Below are positions 56,031-64,000 of a DNA stretch of 64,000 bases, one piece after another. Numbering within the stretch: position 1 is the stretch's first letter; every line of letters begins with the position of its first letter. The position numbers were made by a program, and so were the translations under genes. Below the pieces are notes generated by a model, which had not been told where the DNA came from, did not search any database, and saw only the letters and a program-made list of their open reading frames with translations. The stretch is from Streptomyces sp. I05A-00742 (GTDB lineage Bacteria; Actinomycetota; Actinomycetes; Streptomycetales; Streptomycetaceae), in the NCBI RefSeq assembly GCF_013055795.1, contig NZ_JABETO010000003.1, positions 21,137-85,136 on the forward strand. The letters are read 5' to 3'.

Positions 56031-57308
56031 GGCGCGGAACGGTGAACACCCGCCCGGCGACAGCCCGTTGTGGCTGCCGAGGAAGGCCAGGACGTCGCAG
56101 ACGGACTGCCCGAGCACGTCGTCGTGCCCGCTGCCCGGATATGTGCGCTCGGTGACCGCCGGCGAGCCGAGGGCGCGGAGGTTGCGGGCGACCTGTGCCG
56201 TCCAGGTGGCCGGTACGTCCTGATCGGCTCCGCCCTGGACGATCAGCACGGGAGCGGTGACCGCGGCGCGGTCGGGGTTTCCGTAGGCCGCCATCTTGCC
56301 TCCGACGGACGCCAGTTGGGCGCGGGTGAGCGGCAGGGCCTGCTCCGTGGTGATACCGGACAACGATGGGTGACGGACCGTCAGGCACTCCTGGAAGACC
56401 TGCTGGGCCGTCCGGTGTGCGGTCGGCCCCAGCAGCCGGGGCAGGTCGACCGAGGGATCCGTGGCGCCGAGCCCGGCGAGGGAGTACAGCGCGAACGCGA
56501 GGCTCCCCGGCTGGTGGGCCGCGATGACGCCGGGCAGCATCACGTCCAGGTGGCTCGCCGGGGCGACGGCGACCGCGCCCCCGAACCGCGTTCCGGACGA
56601 CCGTCCGGCCGCCCGGGCGGCGAAGAGGGCGGCCTGTCCGCCCTGGGAGTGCCCGACGGCGAACCACGTCGGTGCCAGGTCCGGCAGCAGCCCGCGCGCG
56701 GCCGTGACGCTGTCCACCACCGCGTTGCCCTCGTCCGGGCCGACCAGGTAGGTGTGCATGCCCGGTGTGCCCAGCCCGGGGTAGTCCGTCGCCACGACCG
56801 CGTAACCGGCCCGCAGGAAGGCGCCCGCCTCCTGCGCGTACACGTTGTACCCGAGGTTCGCCGCCTGCGAGGGCGCGCACCCGTCCGCGACGCCGGTCGT
56901 CCCGTGCGCCCAGGCGATCACCGGCCGGCCGCCGGGGGGTGCGGCGCCGCGGGGGACGAGAACGGTCGCGCTCACCGCGATGTCCTTGCCGTGGGCGTCC
57001 GCCGAGTGGTGCAGCACGGTCCAGCGCCCGGCGCCGCCTATCCGGGCGTCCGGGCCATGGTCGGTGGCGGCTATCAGCGTGCCGGGCGGTGCCGCGGGCA
57101 ACGGCTGGGGCACCCGGTACGTCCGCCCGTCGAGCCGGACCTCGTCCAGCGCCTTCCCCCCGGCCCCCGAGGCGTTCACCGCCCGCGGCGGCCCGGAGGC
57201 GTCGGCCGAGCAGGCCGCGGCGGACAGGGCGACGACGACCCCCAGGGCCAGGAGCCGGCACGGCCCGCGCCGGAGGCGCTTCGGCCGGCCGGAGTTGGAT
57301 ATGTTCAC
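56019..57308 (-). CDS. Secreted lipase-like alpha/beta hydrolase
   Basis: A 429-residue exported hydrolase of the secretory lipase (LIP) type. The N-terminus is basic, then LLALGVVVALSAAACSAD, a signal whose AAAC may be a lipobox, so it could be a lipoprotein. Catalytic features are VIAWAHGTTGVADGCAP, the nucleophile AVGHSQGGQAALF, an aspartate in IVQGGADQDVPA and the histidine in YPGSGHDDVLG. The GTG at 57308 follows GGAGGG. Its nearness to the biosynthetic cluster may be accidental. Confidence 0.88.
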   Translation of the reverse strand: MNISNSGRPKRLRRGPCRLLALGVVVALSAAACSADASGPPRAVNASGAGGKALDEVRLDGRTYRVPQPLPAAPPGTLIAATDHGPDARIGGAGRWTVLHHSADAHGKDIAVSATVLVPRGAAPPGGRPVIAWAHGTTGVADGCAPSQAANLGYNVYAQEAGAFLRAGYAVVATDYPGLGTPGMHTYLVGPDEGNAVVDSVTAARGLLPDLAPTWFAVGHSQGGQAALFAARAAGRSSGTRFGGAVAVAPASHLDVMLPGVIAAHQPGSLAFALYSLAGLGATDPSVDLPRLLGPTAHRTAQQVFQECLTVRHPSLSGITTEQALPLTRAQLASVGGKMAAYGNPDRAAVTAPVLIVQGGADQDVPATWTAQVARNLRALGSPAVTERTYPGSGHDDVLGQSVCDVLAFLGSHNGLSPGGCSPFRARSG

Positions 57309-57533
57309 GGCATCCGTTCCCTCCACCTGGGCGATGGCACCGTTCCGAGCCTCGCACCCGCCCCGGCCCTCGGCAGCGGACGGGCGTCCGGGCGGGTGAC
57401 GGGGGGTGCGTACGGAGGCGGGCGGAGCGGGCGGGACGGCCCTGCGCGACCGGTGGGCGGGACCGGGCCGGGGCACGGCCGGAGGAGGCCGTGGAGCGGG
57501 TGCGGCTCTCGCGTGAGGCACCGGACGGGGCAA

Positions 57534-57552
57534 TTAGGTTAGCCTTCCCTAG
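57534..57552 (+). promoter_or_regulatory. Iron box (DmdR/IdeR operator)
   Basis: TTAGGTTAGCCTTCCCTAG matches the actinobacterial iron-box consensus (TTAGGTTAGGCTAACCTAA) at almost all half-site positions. It lies 55 bp before the ABC-binding-protein gene, so expression should rise when iron is scarce. Confidence 0.85.
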
Positions 57553-57606
57553 CTTCAACTGTCTGTCCGGTTCTTTTCCCAGCCCCGCGACGAGAGAGGC
57601 CCACTC

Positions 57607-58650
57607 ATGGCCATATCCAGCTCCCTCGGCCTCCCCGGCCCCTCCCGCCGTCGCTTCCTCGCGGTGGGCGGCGCCCTCGCCCTCGGCCCGCTGCTCGCCG
57701 CGTGCGGTGACAACGGGAAGGACAGCGACTCGCAGGGCGAAGCGGGCAGGGGCGAAGGCACCTGGTCCTTCAAGGACGACCGCGGCATCACGGTGAAGAC
57801 CGACAAGAGACCGAAGAAGCTCGTGGCCTTCGTCAGCACCGCCGCCGCCCTCCACGACTACGGCGTCGAGTGCACCGCCGTCTTCGGCCCCAGCCAACCG
57901 GTCGACGGCAAGCCCAACCCCCAGGCCGGCGGCCTCGACGTGACCGGGCTGACCAGCCTCGGTGAGCAGTGGGGGCAGTTCAGCCTGGAGAAGTACGCGG
58001 CCCTCAAGCCCGACCTGCTGATCAGCAACATGTTCCCGCCGCCGGACCTCTGGTACGTACCGCAGGACAGCAAGAAGAAGATCGAGACCCTGGCGCCGAC
58101 CGTCGGCATCAACGTCGCACGCACCTCGCTCCTCCAGCCCCTCAAGCGCACCGCCGAACTCGCCGAGTCCCTCGGCGCGGACCTCACCGCCAAGCCGGTC
58201 ACCGACGCCAAGGCCCGCTTCGACAAGGCGGTCGACACCCTCCGCAAGGCCGCCGAGGCCAACCGCGGCCTGAAGGTTCTGGCCATGACCGGTGACCAGA
58301 ACCAGTTCTACGTCGCCGTCCCCGACTCCTACTGCGACCTGAACTTCTTCAAGAGCCTGGGCATCCAGTTCGTCGAAGGAAAGAAGAGCGACGAGTTCGG
58401 CTTCTGGGAGTTCCTCAGCTGGGAGAACGCGGGCAAATACCACGCCGACCTCCTCATGGTCGACAACCGCTCCACCGCTCCAAAGCCTCAGGAGCTGAAG
58501 AAGAAGCCGACCTGGAATCTGCTCCCCGCCGTCAAGGCCGGCCAGACCGTCCCCTGGTCGATGGAGGAGCGCTTCAGCTACGCCGGCTGGGCCCCCGTCC
58601 TGGAGCAACTGGCCGCCGCGATCGGGAAGTCGAAGAAGCTCGCCACCTGA
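57607..58650 (+). CDS. Siderophore-type ABC transporter substrate-binding lipoprotein
   Basis: A 347-residue periplasmic-binding protein of the FecB/FepB class. It has a twin-arginine-like N-terminus (SRRRFLAVGG) and a lipobox LLAAC, so it is a membrane-tethered receptor. RGITVKTDKRPKKLVAF is the usual start of this class. An iron box in its promoter supports ferric-siderophore or ferric-citrate uptake. No permease or ATPase gene is adjacent, so it is an orphan receptor that must use a transporter encoded elsewhere. ATG at 57607. Confidence 0.92.
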   Translation: MAISSSLGLPGPSRRRFLAVGGALALGPLLAACGDNGKDSDSQGEAGRGEGTWSFKDDRGITVKTDKRPKKLVAFVSTAAALHDYGVECTAVFGPSQPVDGKPNPQAGGLDVTGLTSLGEQWGQFSLEKYAALKPDLLISNMFPPPDLWYVPQDSKKKIETLAPTVGINVARTSLLQPLKRTAELAESLGADLTAKPVTDAKARFDKAVDTLRKAAEANRGLKVLAMTGDQNQFYVAVPDSYCDLNFFKSLGIQFVEGKKSDEFGFWEFLSWENAGKYHADLLMVDNRSTAPKPQELKKKPTWNLLPAVKAGQTVPWSMEERFSYAGWAPVLEQLAAAIGKSKKLAT

Positions 58651-58717
58651 TCGTACGGCCGGGCCGGACAGGGGGCCCGGAAGGCACTGCCGACATCAGT
58701 GAACGCCGCGCCCGGCC

Positions 58718-60418
58718 TCACCCGCCCGGCGAACGCTCCGCGCCACGCCGGACGCCCACGGCGGGCGGCTCGCTCACCACCAGGCGTGGCCAGTCGGCGA
58801 GGTCCCGCAGTAGTTGCCGGTCGTGCGTGGCGACGACGACGGCGGCGCTCGTGTCGCGGATCGCGGCGGTCAGTTCGTCGACGAGAACGGACGACAGGTG
58901 GTTGGTCGGCTCGTCGAGCAGGATCAGCCCTGGCCGCCCGGCCAGTGCCAGCGCCAGGTCGAGGCGCCGCCGCTGGCCCTGCGACATCCGTCCGGCCGGC
59001 GTGCGCAGCGCGTCGGAGTCGAGCAGGCCCAGCGCCCCGAGCGGGACGACGTCGGTGTCGCGGAGCGCCCCGCGTGCCACCAGCCGTCCCACGTGGCGGG
59101 CGTGCGCCTCGCGGGCGGTGAGTTCGGCGTCGTGCTCGGCGGTCTCCTGGGTGACCCGGACGACGCGCGCCCCCGGCGCCGTCCGGACGCGCCCGTCCGT
59201 AGGCGTGATCGCACCGGCCAGCACCGCGAGCAGTGTGGACTTCCCGGCGCCGTTCGGTCCGGTGACGAGCAGCCGGTCGCCGCCGTCGAGGACGAGGTCG
59301 ACCGGACCGGCCAGCCGTCCGTCCACGGCCACGCCGTGCGCCCGCAGTTGCGGTGCGCCACGCCGGACACCCGGGTCCGGCCACCGCAGCGCCGGCGGCG
59401 GCGCCGGTACGTCGATCCGGTGCGCGTCCAGGGCTTCCTGTTGCCGGTTGAGGGCCTGCACGACGCCCGGTGCGCGGGACTGGCGCTGGTGTTTGCCGGT
59501 GCCCTTCTCCGGGCGCCAGCCGGTGGAGAGCCGGTCGCGGGCCTTCGACACCGCGTCCCGCAGCCGCCGGTGCTCGGCCTGCTGCTCGTCGTGGTCCTGT
59601 TCCCAGCGTTCGCGTTCGCGACGCCGGGCCTCCTGCCAGGCGTCGTAGCCGCCGGCGTACAGGCGCGGCCTCCCGTCGCGGGCCGGGTCGAGGTCGAGGA
59701 ACCGGTCCGCGACGTCGCGCAGCAGCGCCCGGTCGTGGCTGACGACGGCGAGGCCGCCGCCGTGCTCGCGCAGCCTGCGGGTGAGGAAGTCCAGCCCGTC
59801 GGCGTCGAGGTGGTTGGTCGGCTCGTCCAGCAGCAGGACGTCGTGCCGCGCGCCGAGCAGGCAGGCCAGCCGGACCCGGTAGCGCTGTCCGACCGAGAGC
59901 GTCGACAACGGGCGGTCGCGGTCCTGGCAGGCGCCGAGGGCGTCCAGGGCGACGTCGACGCGGCGTTCGGCGTCCCACGCGTCGAGCCGGGTGGCGGCGT
60001 CGAGGGCGACGGCGTAGCGGTCGCCGGCGGCCGGGTCCCCCTCGGTCAGGGCGAGGGCGGCCTCGTCCAGCGCACGGAGGGCCGCGAGCGACGCGGCGAG
60101 CGCTTCGGACGTCAGGCTGCCGACGGTTTCGCCGTCCCGCGCCGACAGCTCCTGGCGGGCCAGGCCGATCGTTCCGGCCCGGTGCACGGTGCCCTCGTCG
60201 GGCGTGATCAGGCCGGCGAGTACGTGCAGCAGCGTCGTCTTGCCACGGCCGTTCTCGCCGACGACGGCGATCCGCGACCGGGACGGGACGGTGACCGAGA
60301 CGTCGTTCAGGACGCGCCGGGAACCGCGGGTGACGGTGACGCCCTCGACGCGGACGTGTGCGCTGCCGCCCGCCTCGGCGGGCAGGGGCAGGGCTTCGGG
60401 GTTCTGGATGGGGTTCAA
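58718..60418 (-). CDS. ABC-F ATPase (ribosome-protection type)
   Basis: A 566-residue soluble protein with two ABC modules and no membrane domain. Walker A motifs: [12 protein letters not shown] and [12 protein letters not shown]; Walker B and LDEPTNHL in both; signatures [12 protein letters not shown] and [12 protein letters not shown] are altered as in ABC-F proteins. A charged linker ([21 protein letters not shown]) separates the modules and would reach the ribosome. Members of this group give resistance to macrolides, lincosamides, streptogramins or pleuromutilins. The start appears to be a TTG at 60418 after GGAG. Confidence 0.9.
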   Translation of the reverse strand: MNPIQNPEALPLPAEAGGSAHVRVEGVTVTRGSRRVLNDVSVTVPSRSRIAVVGENGRGKTTLLHVLAGLITPDEGTVHRAGTIGLARQELSARDGETVGSLTSEALAASLAALRALDEAALALTEGDPAAGDRYAVALDAATRLDAWDAERRVDVALDALGACQDRDRPLSTLSVGQRYRVRLACLLGARHDVLLLDEPTNHLDADGLDFLTRRLREHGGGLAVVSHDRALLRDVADRFLDLDPARDGRPRLYAGGYDAWQEARRRERERWEQDHDEQQAEHRRLRDAVSKARDRLSTGWRPEKGTGKHQRQSRAPGVVQALNRQQEALDAHRIDVPAPPPALRWPDPGVRRGAPQLRAHGVAVDGRLAGPVDLVLDGGDRLLVTGPNGAGKSTLLAVLAGAITPTDGRVRTAPGARVVRVTQETAEHDAELTAREAHARHVGRLVARGALRDTDVVPLGALGLLDSDALRTPAGRMSQGQRRRLDLALALAGRPGLILLDEPTNHLSSVLVDELTAAIRDTSAAVVVATHDRQLLRDLADWPRLVVSEPPAVGVRRGAERSPGG

Positions 60419-60529
60419 GAGTGCTCCGCAGCTCGCAGTGGAGCCGGGCAGCGGCGAGCGGCCGCCCGGCGGGAACCGGGACGGCGAGCGCGAATTCAGC
60501 GGAAGGAGCAGAAGAAGGGCGCGCCGCCG

Positions 60530-60574
60530 TCAGCGGGCGGAACGGACCTTCTGCGACCAGATACCTCGTGCCAT
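60530..60574 (-). CDS. 14-residue upstream peptide of the ABC-F gene
   Basis: An ATG at 60574 starts MARGIWSQKVRSAR and stops at 60530, 112 bases before the ABC-F start. A -10 element TACCGT at 60582-60587 (minus strand) would put transcription start at or one base before the ATG, so the message may be leaderless. Several ABC-F and rRNA-methylase genes are controlled by drug-induced ribosome stalling on such peptides. GC-rich inverted repeats (gccgggc / gcccggc) follow between this frame and the ABC-F start and could form an attenuator. Confidence 0.45.
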   Translation of the reverse strand: MARGIWSQKVRSAR

Positions 60575-60581
60575 GCCGGTC

Positions 60582-60587
60582 ACGGTA
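60582..60587 (-). promoter_or_regulatory. Candidate -10 of the ABC-F transcript
   Basis: TACCGT on the minus strand, seven bases before the ATG of the 14-codon upstream frame. A convincing -35 was not found. Confidence 0.4.
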
Positions 60588-60831
60588 GCGCTGTGGCCGC
60601 CCCCGCTTCCACCGAATTACGGCCGCTCACGGCGCGGGCCAGTGGATCTCGCGCAACCTGGCCGGCGGCGGGCACGAGCCGGTCGGGCAGGGCTATCCGC
60701 CACTTCCCGGGCGGGCGGAACGGGTCCGGCCACCCTCCCGCCGAAATTCGGGGTGCTCCTCCGTAAGACGCAGTCCGCCTGAAGCCGCTCGTGGTTCAGT
60801 ACCGGACTCGCTGCGTGCGGTGTGCCCCGAC

Positions 60832-62265
60832 TCATGTGCCGGAGCCCGTGCCCGGGCGGCCGGCCGTCATCGCGCAGGCGGCCGCCGCGGTCGCGGCCAG
60901 GAGCGCCGCGGCCGCCCCGAGCGCGTGCTCGGCGGCCGTACGTGCGATGCCCGTGGTGTTGAGGTAGACGCCGCCGACGACAGCGACGCCGAGGGTCCCG
61001 CCGAGCTGCTGGACGGCGTTGAGCAGCCCGGCCGCGGAGCCGGTCTCCTGCGGTCCGACGGCGCGCAGCGCGGTGGTGAAGAACGGCGGGGTGAACAGGC
61101 CGGCGCCGATTCCCGCGACGGTGAGCGCGAACGGCAGGGCGGTCGGGTATCCGTCGGGCGCGGCGGCCCGGTAGGCGAGCGCGGCGGCGGCCAGGCCGGT
61201 GGCGAGGATGGCGGTGCCGGAATGCATGACGCGGGCGCCGTAGCGGGGGACGAGGTGGGATCCGGCGGCCCAGGAGGCGACGGCCAGGCCGACGGACCAG
61301 GGCACCAACGTGAGTCCGGCGGTGAGCGGGCCGTCGTGGAGGCCTTGTTCGAGGTGCAGGACGACGGTGATCATGGCGCCGTTCACGGCGGCGAAGAAGA
61401 AGGCGGAAGCGGCCAGTGCGGCGGGGAACGCCCGGCCGCGCAGCAGGGCGGGTGCGACGAGCGGAGCCAACCCGCGGCGAACGGTGCGGCGTTGGTGGGC
61501 GACGAACGCGGCCAGGACCGCGGCGCCGGCGGCGGCTGTCGCCCATGCGGCGGGGCCGGGGTGGCCGGTCGCGAGCGGGCACACCAGCAGGGCGGTCCCG
61601 AGCATGGCCAGCGCGGTGCCGGCGGGATCCAGGCGGGGCCGTACGGGGGCGCGGTCCTCGCGCAGGCGCGGTGCGGCGGCCAGGACGGCGGCGGCGAGGG
61701 GGAGGTTGACGAGGAAGACGGCGCGCCAGGAGGTTCCGAGCAGGTCGGCGTGGGTGAGGATGCCCCCGAGCGCGGGTCCGGCGACGGCGGACAGTCCCAT
61801 CACGGGGCCGATCATGCCGAGGGACTTGGGCAGTTCGTCGCCGGTGAACATGGCGCGGATCAGCCCGAACGTCTGGGGGATGATCACGGCCGCGGCGGCG
61901 CCTTGCAGGGCGCGCAGACCGATGAGGGCGCCCGCGGTGGGAGCGAGCGCGCACGCGAGGGAAGTGGCGGCGAACGCGAGGACGCCGACGCGGAAGACGC
62001 GTTTGCGACCGTGGATGTCGCCCAGGCGGGCGCCGGTGAGCAGGCCGAGGGCGAACGCGAGGGTGTAGGAGGCGCTGAACCATGGGATGTCGGCCTCGGG
62101 GCCGCCCAGGTCGGTGTGGATGACCGGGCCGGCGACCTGGACGATCGTGGCGTCGAGGAGGTTCATGGCCTCGGCGGCGAGGAGCGCGGCGAGTGCCGTC
62201 CAGCGCCGGGCGTACGGGGCGGCGGGCGCGGCGGGCGGTGTGCCGGTGCCGGCGGTGTGGGACAT
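60832..62265 (-). CDS. MFS transporter, DHA2 (14-TM) drug exporter type
   Basis: A 477-residue MFS protein with about 14 hydrophobic segments. MNLLDATIVQVAGPVI is the family's TM1 motif D1 region, GARLGDIHGRKRVF motif A, ALQGAAAAVIIPQ motif B, and VMGLSAVAGPALGG motif C, which marks an exporter. It is divergent from a double Lrp-type regulator and next to an ABC-F gene, which suggests a resistance role. ATG at 62265 follows AGGGGAT. Confidence 0.92.
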   Translation of the reverse strand: MSHTAGTGTPPAAPAAPYARRWTALAALLAAEAMNLLDATIVQVAGPVIHTDLGGPEADIPWFSASYTLAFALGLLTGARLGDIHGRKRVFRVGVLAFAATSLACALAPTAGALIGLRALQGAAAAVIIPQTFGLIRAMFTGDELPKSLGMIGPVMGLSAVAGPALGGILTHADLLGTSWRAVFLVNLPLAAAVLAAAPRLREDRAPVRPRLDPAGTALAMLGTALLVCPLATGHPGPAAWATAAAGAAVLAAFVAHQRRTVRRGLAPLVAPALLRGRAFPAALAASAFFFAAVNGAMITVVLHLEQGLHDGPLTAGLTLVPWSVGLAVASWAAGSHLVPRYGARVMHSGTAILATGLAAAALAYRAAAPDGYPTALPFALTVAGIGAGLFTPPFFTTALRAVGPQETGSAAGLLNAVQQLGGTLGVAVVGGVYLNTTGIARTAAEHALGAAAALLAATAAAACAMTAGRPGTGSGT

Positions 62266-62410
62266 GCGGATCCCCTGGGGTTCGCGAGGTCAAGTGTTCG
62301 GGTGTTCGGGCGGCGTCGTGGTGCGGCGCCCGGCGACCACGGTGCCGACCGCCCCGCGCTCGGTTCCATTTCTTCGCGCACCATCGGTGATTACTTCCAT
62401 CCGGCTCGGC

Positions 62411-62416
62411 TAGTTT
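62411..62416 (+). promoter_or_regulatory. Candidate -10 for a leaderless Lrp-type gene
   Basis: TAGTTT, with seven bases between it and the ATG at 62424, and no ribosome site, fits transcription starting at or next to the start codon. The 158-bp gap also contains the MFS promoter. Confidence 0.4.
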
Positions 62417-62423
62417 GGCGAAT

Positions 62424-63524
62424 ATGCTCGTACTGGACGATCTGGACCGGGGGCTGCTCCATGCCCTGCACGTGGACGCGCGGGCGCCGTTCACGCTCAT
62501 CGCCGACGTGCTCGGCTCCTCGACGCAGACCGTGGTGCGTCGCTACCGCCGCCTGTACGCGCAAGGCGGCCTGCGCGTCGTGGCTCTGCCGGCCCCCCGC
62601 AGTTCGGACACCCACCACTGGTTCGTGCGGATGACCGCCGCGACGCGCAGCGCCCACGACATCGCGCTCGCGCTCGCCCGCCGGCCCGACACCTCGTGGG
62701 TGCGGCTGACTTCAGGCGGCACCGAGATCGTGGCGATCATCCGGACCGCGCCGTCCGGTCCGGACGCACACACGCTGCTGCTGCGCGACATCCCCCGCAC
62801 CGCGGGCGTCACCGCGGTCTCCGCGCACTACCTGCTGCACACCTATCTCGGTGGACCGACGGCGTGGCGAGGATGCGCCGACGCACTGGACGCGGCACAA
62901 CAGGCGCGGCTGCGCGCGGAACGGGGCACCTCGGGCCCGTCCGGCTCGGAGACCGGCACGGAGACCGCCGCGGACGATGTGCGGCCGGGCAGTTCAGCGG
63001 GCGCGGGCAGCGCCGGAAGCGGTGGCGACAGCGGCGGCAGCGGGTCGGGCGGCGCGTACGAGCGGGCCGAACCCGCGTACCTGCTCACCGACGCCGACCG
63101 CCTGCTGCTGAACGCGCTGCGCGAGGACGCGCGGATCAGCTACGCGGACCTGGCGGCGGCGACCGGCACCACGGCGTCCACGGTGGCGCGCAGACTGGCC
63201 GAACTACGGGCGCGCGGCGCGCTGTTCTTCGACATCGACGTGGAGCCCGCGCTGCTGGGGGTGACCGTGTCGGCGCTGCTGTGGATGCAGGTCGCGCCCG
63301 CGCACCTGGACGCGGTGGCGACCGCGCTCGCCGGACACGAGGAACTCGCGCTGGTCGCGGCGACGACGGGTCCGACCAACCTGGTCGCGTACGCGCTGTG
63401 CCGGGACGCGGAGGGGCTGCACCACTACCTGACCCGACGGGTGGCGTGGGAGGCGGTGACGCGGATCGAGACGGCACCGGTGCTGCGGACGTACAAGGCG
63501 GCGACGACCCTGCGGGCGGGCTGA
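62424..63524 (+). CDS. Double Lrp/AsnC family regulator
   Basis: A 366-residue protein made of two Lrp/AsnC units. Unit 1: HTH LDDLDRGLLHALHVDAR ... VLGSSTQTVVRRYRRL, then a RAM-like domain. A flexible Ser/Gly linker spans about 165-215. Unit 2: LTDADRLLLNALREDARISY ... TASTVARRLAELRARG and a second effector domain (VSALLWMQVAPAHLDAVA; HEELALVAATTGPTNLVAYAL). Duplicated Lrp proteins of this type act as one-chain dimers. It is divergent from the MFS exporter, its likely target. The ATG has no ribosome site and may start a leaderless message. Confidence 0.88.
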   Translation: MLVLDDLDRGLLHALHVDARAPFTLIADVLGSSTQTVVRRYRRLYAQGGLRVVALPAPRSSDTHHWFVRMTAATRSAHDIALALARRPDTSWVRLTSGGTEIVAIIRTAPSGPDAHTLLLRDIPRTAGVTAVSAHYLLHTYLGGPTAWRGCADALDAAQQARLRAERGTSGPSGSETGTETAADDVRPGSSAGAGSAGSGGDSGGSGSGGAYERAEPAYLLTDADRLLLNALREDARISYADLAAATGTTASTVARRLAELRARGALFFDIDVEPALLGVTVSALLWMQVAPAHLDAVATALAGHEELALVAATTGPTNLVAYALCRDAEGLHHYLTRRVAWEAVTRIETAPVLRTYKAATTLRAG

Positions 63525-63764
63525 CCGGCCCTCGGCGGGTCCGGTGGCCCGATGGCGACGGGGGCAGCGGCCGTTGCGGATCGTCCGGTGGAATGAGGAG
63601 TTGTCAAGAACTGTTAATTCCGGCTCGACTTCACGGCACTCGCAGCTTTAGTGCGAAAACCGATTCGCGAGGATTCCGCCGGTCCGTGACCGACGCCAAC
63701 CGGGTGCCGCAGTGGTGAAGTACAGTCGTCGGCAATTCCGACGACCCAGCAGGGTAGGTCCACC
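63525..63764. other. 240-bp intergenic region
   Basis: Relatively AT-rich around 63600-63660, likely holding the promoter of the final gene. No other feature seen. Confidence 0.45.
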
Positions 63765-64000
63765 GTGCCCAACCATCCGAACGCCGACCCACATGACGCA
63801 TCCAGCGGCATTCTGGACATTATGCACGACACTTTCGACTACGCGGCCCACCGCGTCACGGGATCGGCCGACGAGGCCATCGGCTGGGTGGGCCACTCGT
63901 CGCTGCCGAAGGAGGACAAGACCGCGCTGCGCGTGTTCGTGGAACGATTTCCCGGAATCACCTTCTACCGCGACGACGAAGTGCTGCTCGACCATGTGGA
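63765..64000 (+). CDS. Unrecognised gene, cut off by the window end
   Basis: A frame from a GTG at 63765 (AGGGTAGG upstream) stays open to the last base, giving at least 78 residues. The product begins MPNHPNADPHDASSGILDIM and continues with an aspartate-rich helical segment (LPKEDKTALRVFVERFPG) and ITFYRDDEVLLDHV. No family is recognised from this fragment. Confidence 0.6.
   Translation, partial: MPNHPNADPHDASSGILDIMHDTFDYAAHRVTGSADEAIGWVGHSSLPKEDKTALRVFVERFPGITFYRDDEVLLDHV

Overview
The window is chromosomal DNA of a high-GC actinomycete, almost certainly a Streptomyces. The signs are very high GC with strong third-position GC bias, frequent GTG starts with GGAGG-type ribosome sites, rare TTA (bldA) codons confined to a few genes, an actinobacterial iron box, a Streptomyces-style dispersed intergenic palindrome, and many adjacent ECF sigma, LacI, GNAT and alpha/beta-hydrolase genes. 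No rRNA, tRNA, CRISPR array or replication origin was seen. All calls are by eye; no searches were run.

Layout. 0.1-6.3 kb: a frameshifted TnpB element lying directly against an ECF41/SigJ-like sigma gene, an ATPase-NUDIX fusion, and a divergent ROK kinase / LacI regulator pair with an operator over the promoter. Several short tandem-repeat arrays fill the gaps. 6.3-9.1 kb: a compact minus-strand cassette (small helical protein, large alpha/beta hydrolase, lipoprotein) that looks like a secreted-effector set. 9.4-18.7 kb: MalY/PatB-type aminotransferase, GNAT, an ArsR-SRPBCC fusion with two operators, a TIR-domain protein, an exported amidohydrolase, hydrolases and a secreted crystallin-like protein. 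18.8-25.5 kb: DUF6986 protein, etfBA, flavin reductase with a probable leader peptide, thioredoxin-like protein, PlsC-like acyltransferase, a decayed integrase tail and a GNAT. 25.9-42 kb: two separate APC-permease + GNAT modules, a DUF6421 / SDR / threonine-aldolase-like operon, a VOC protein, a DUF5134 + M56 membrane pair, and a translationally coupled operon of a 54-residue protein, an ECF sigma factor and a 234-residue partner.

42.4-55.9 kb is the main accessory locus: a biosynthetic gene cluster. A 1591-residue NRPS (carrier, heterocyclization, adenylation read as cysteine-specific, carrier, degenerate epimerization-like domain) overlaps by a few bases each with a flavin monooxygenase, a fatty-acyl-AMP ligase, an amine-oxidase-type flavoenzyme and a type II thioesterase. 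An antisense SnoaL-like gene, an MMPL exporter and a cupin follow. The gene content suggests an acyl group activated by the ligase, loaded on the N-terminal carrier, condensed and cyclized with cysteine to a 2-alkyl/acyl-thiazoline, then oxidized and exported by the lipid-type transporter. Three TTA codons lie in the NRPS and amine oxidase, suggesting bldA control.

56-64 kb: a secreted lipase-like hydrolase, an iron-box-controlled siderophore-binding lipoprotein, and an antibiotic-defence-like block: an ABC-F protein with a possible leaderless upstream peptide, a DHA2-type MFS exporter and a divergent double Lrp/AsnC regulator. The window ends inside an unrecognised gene.
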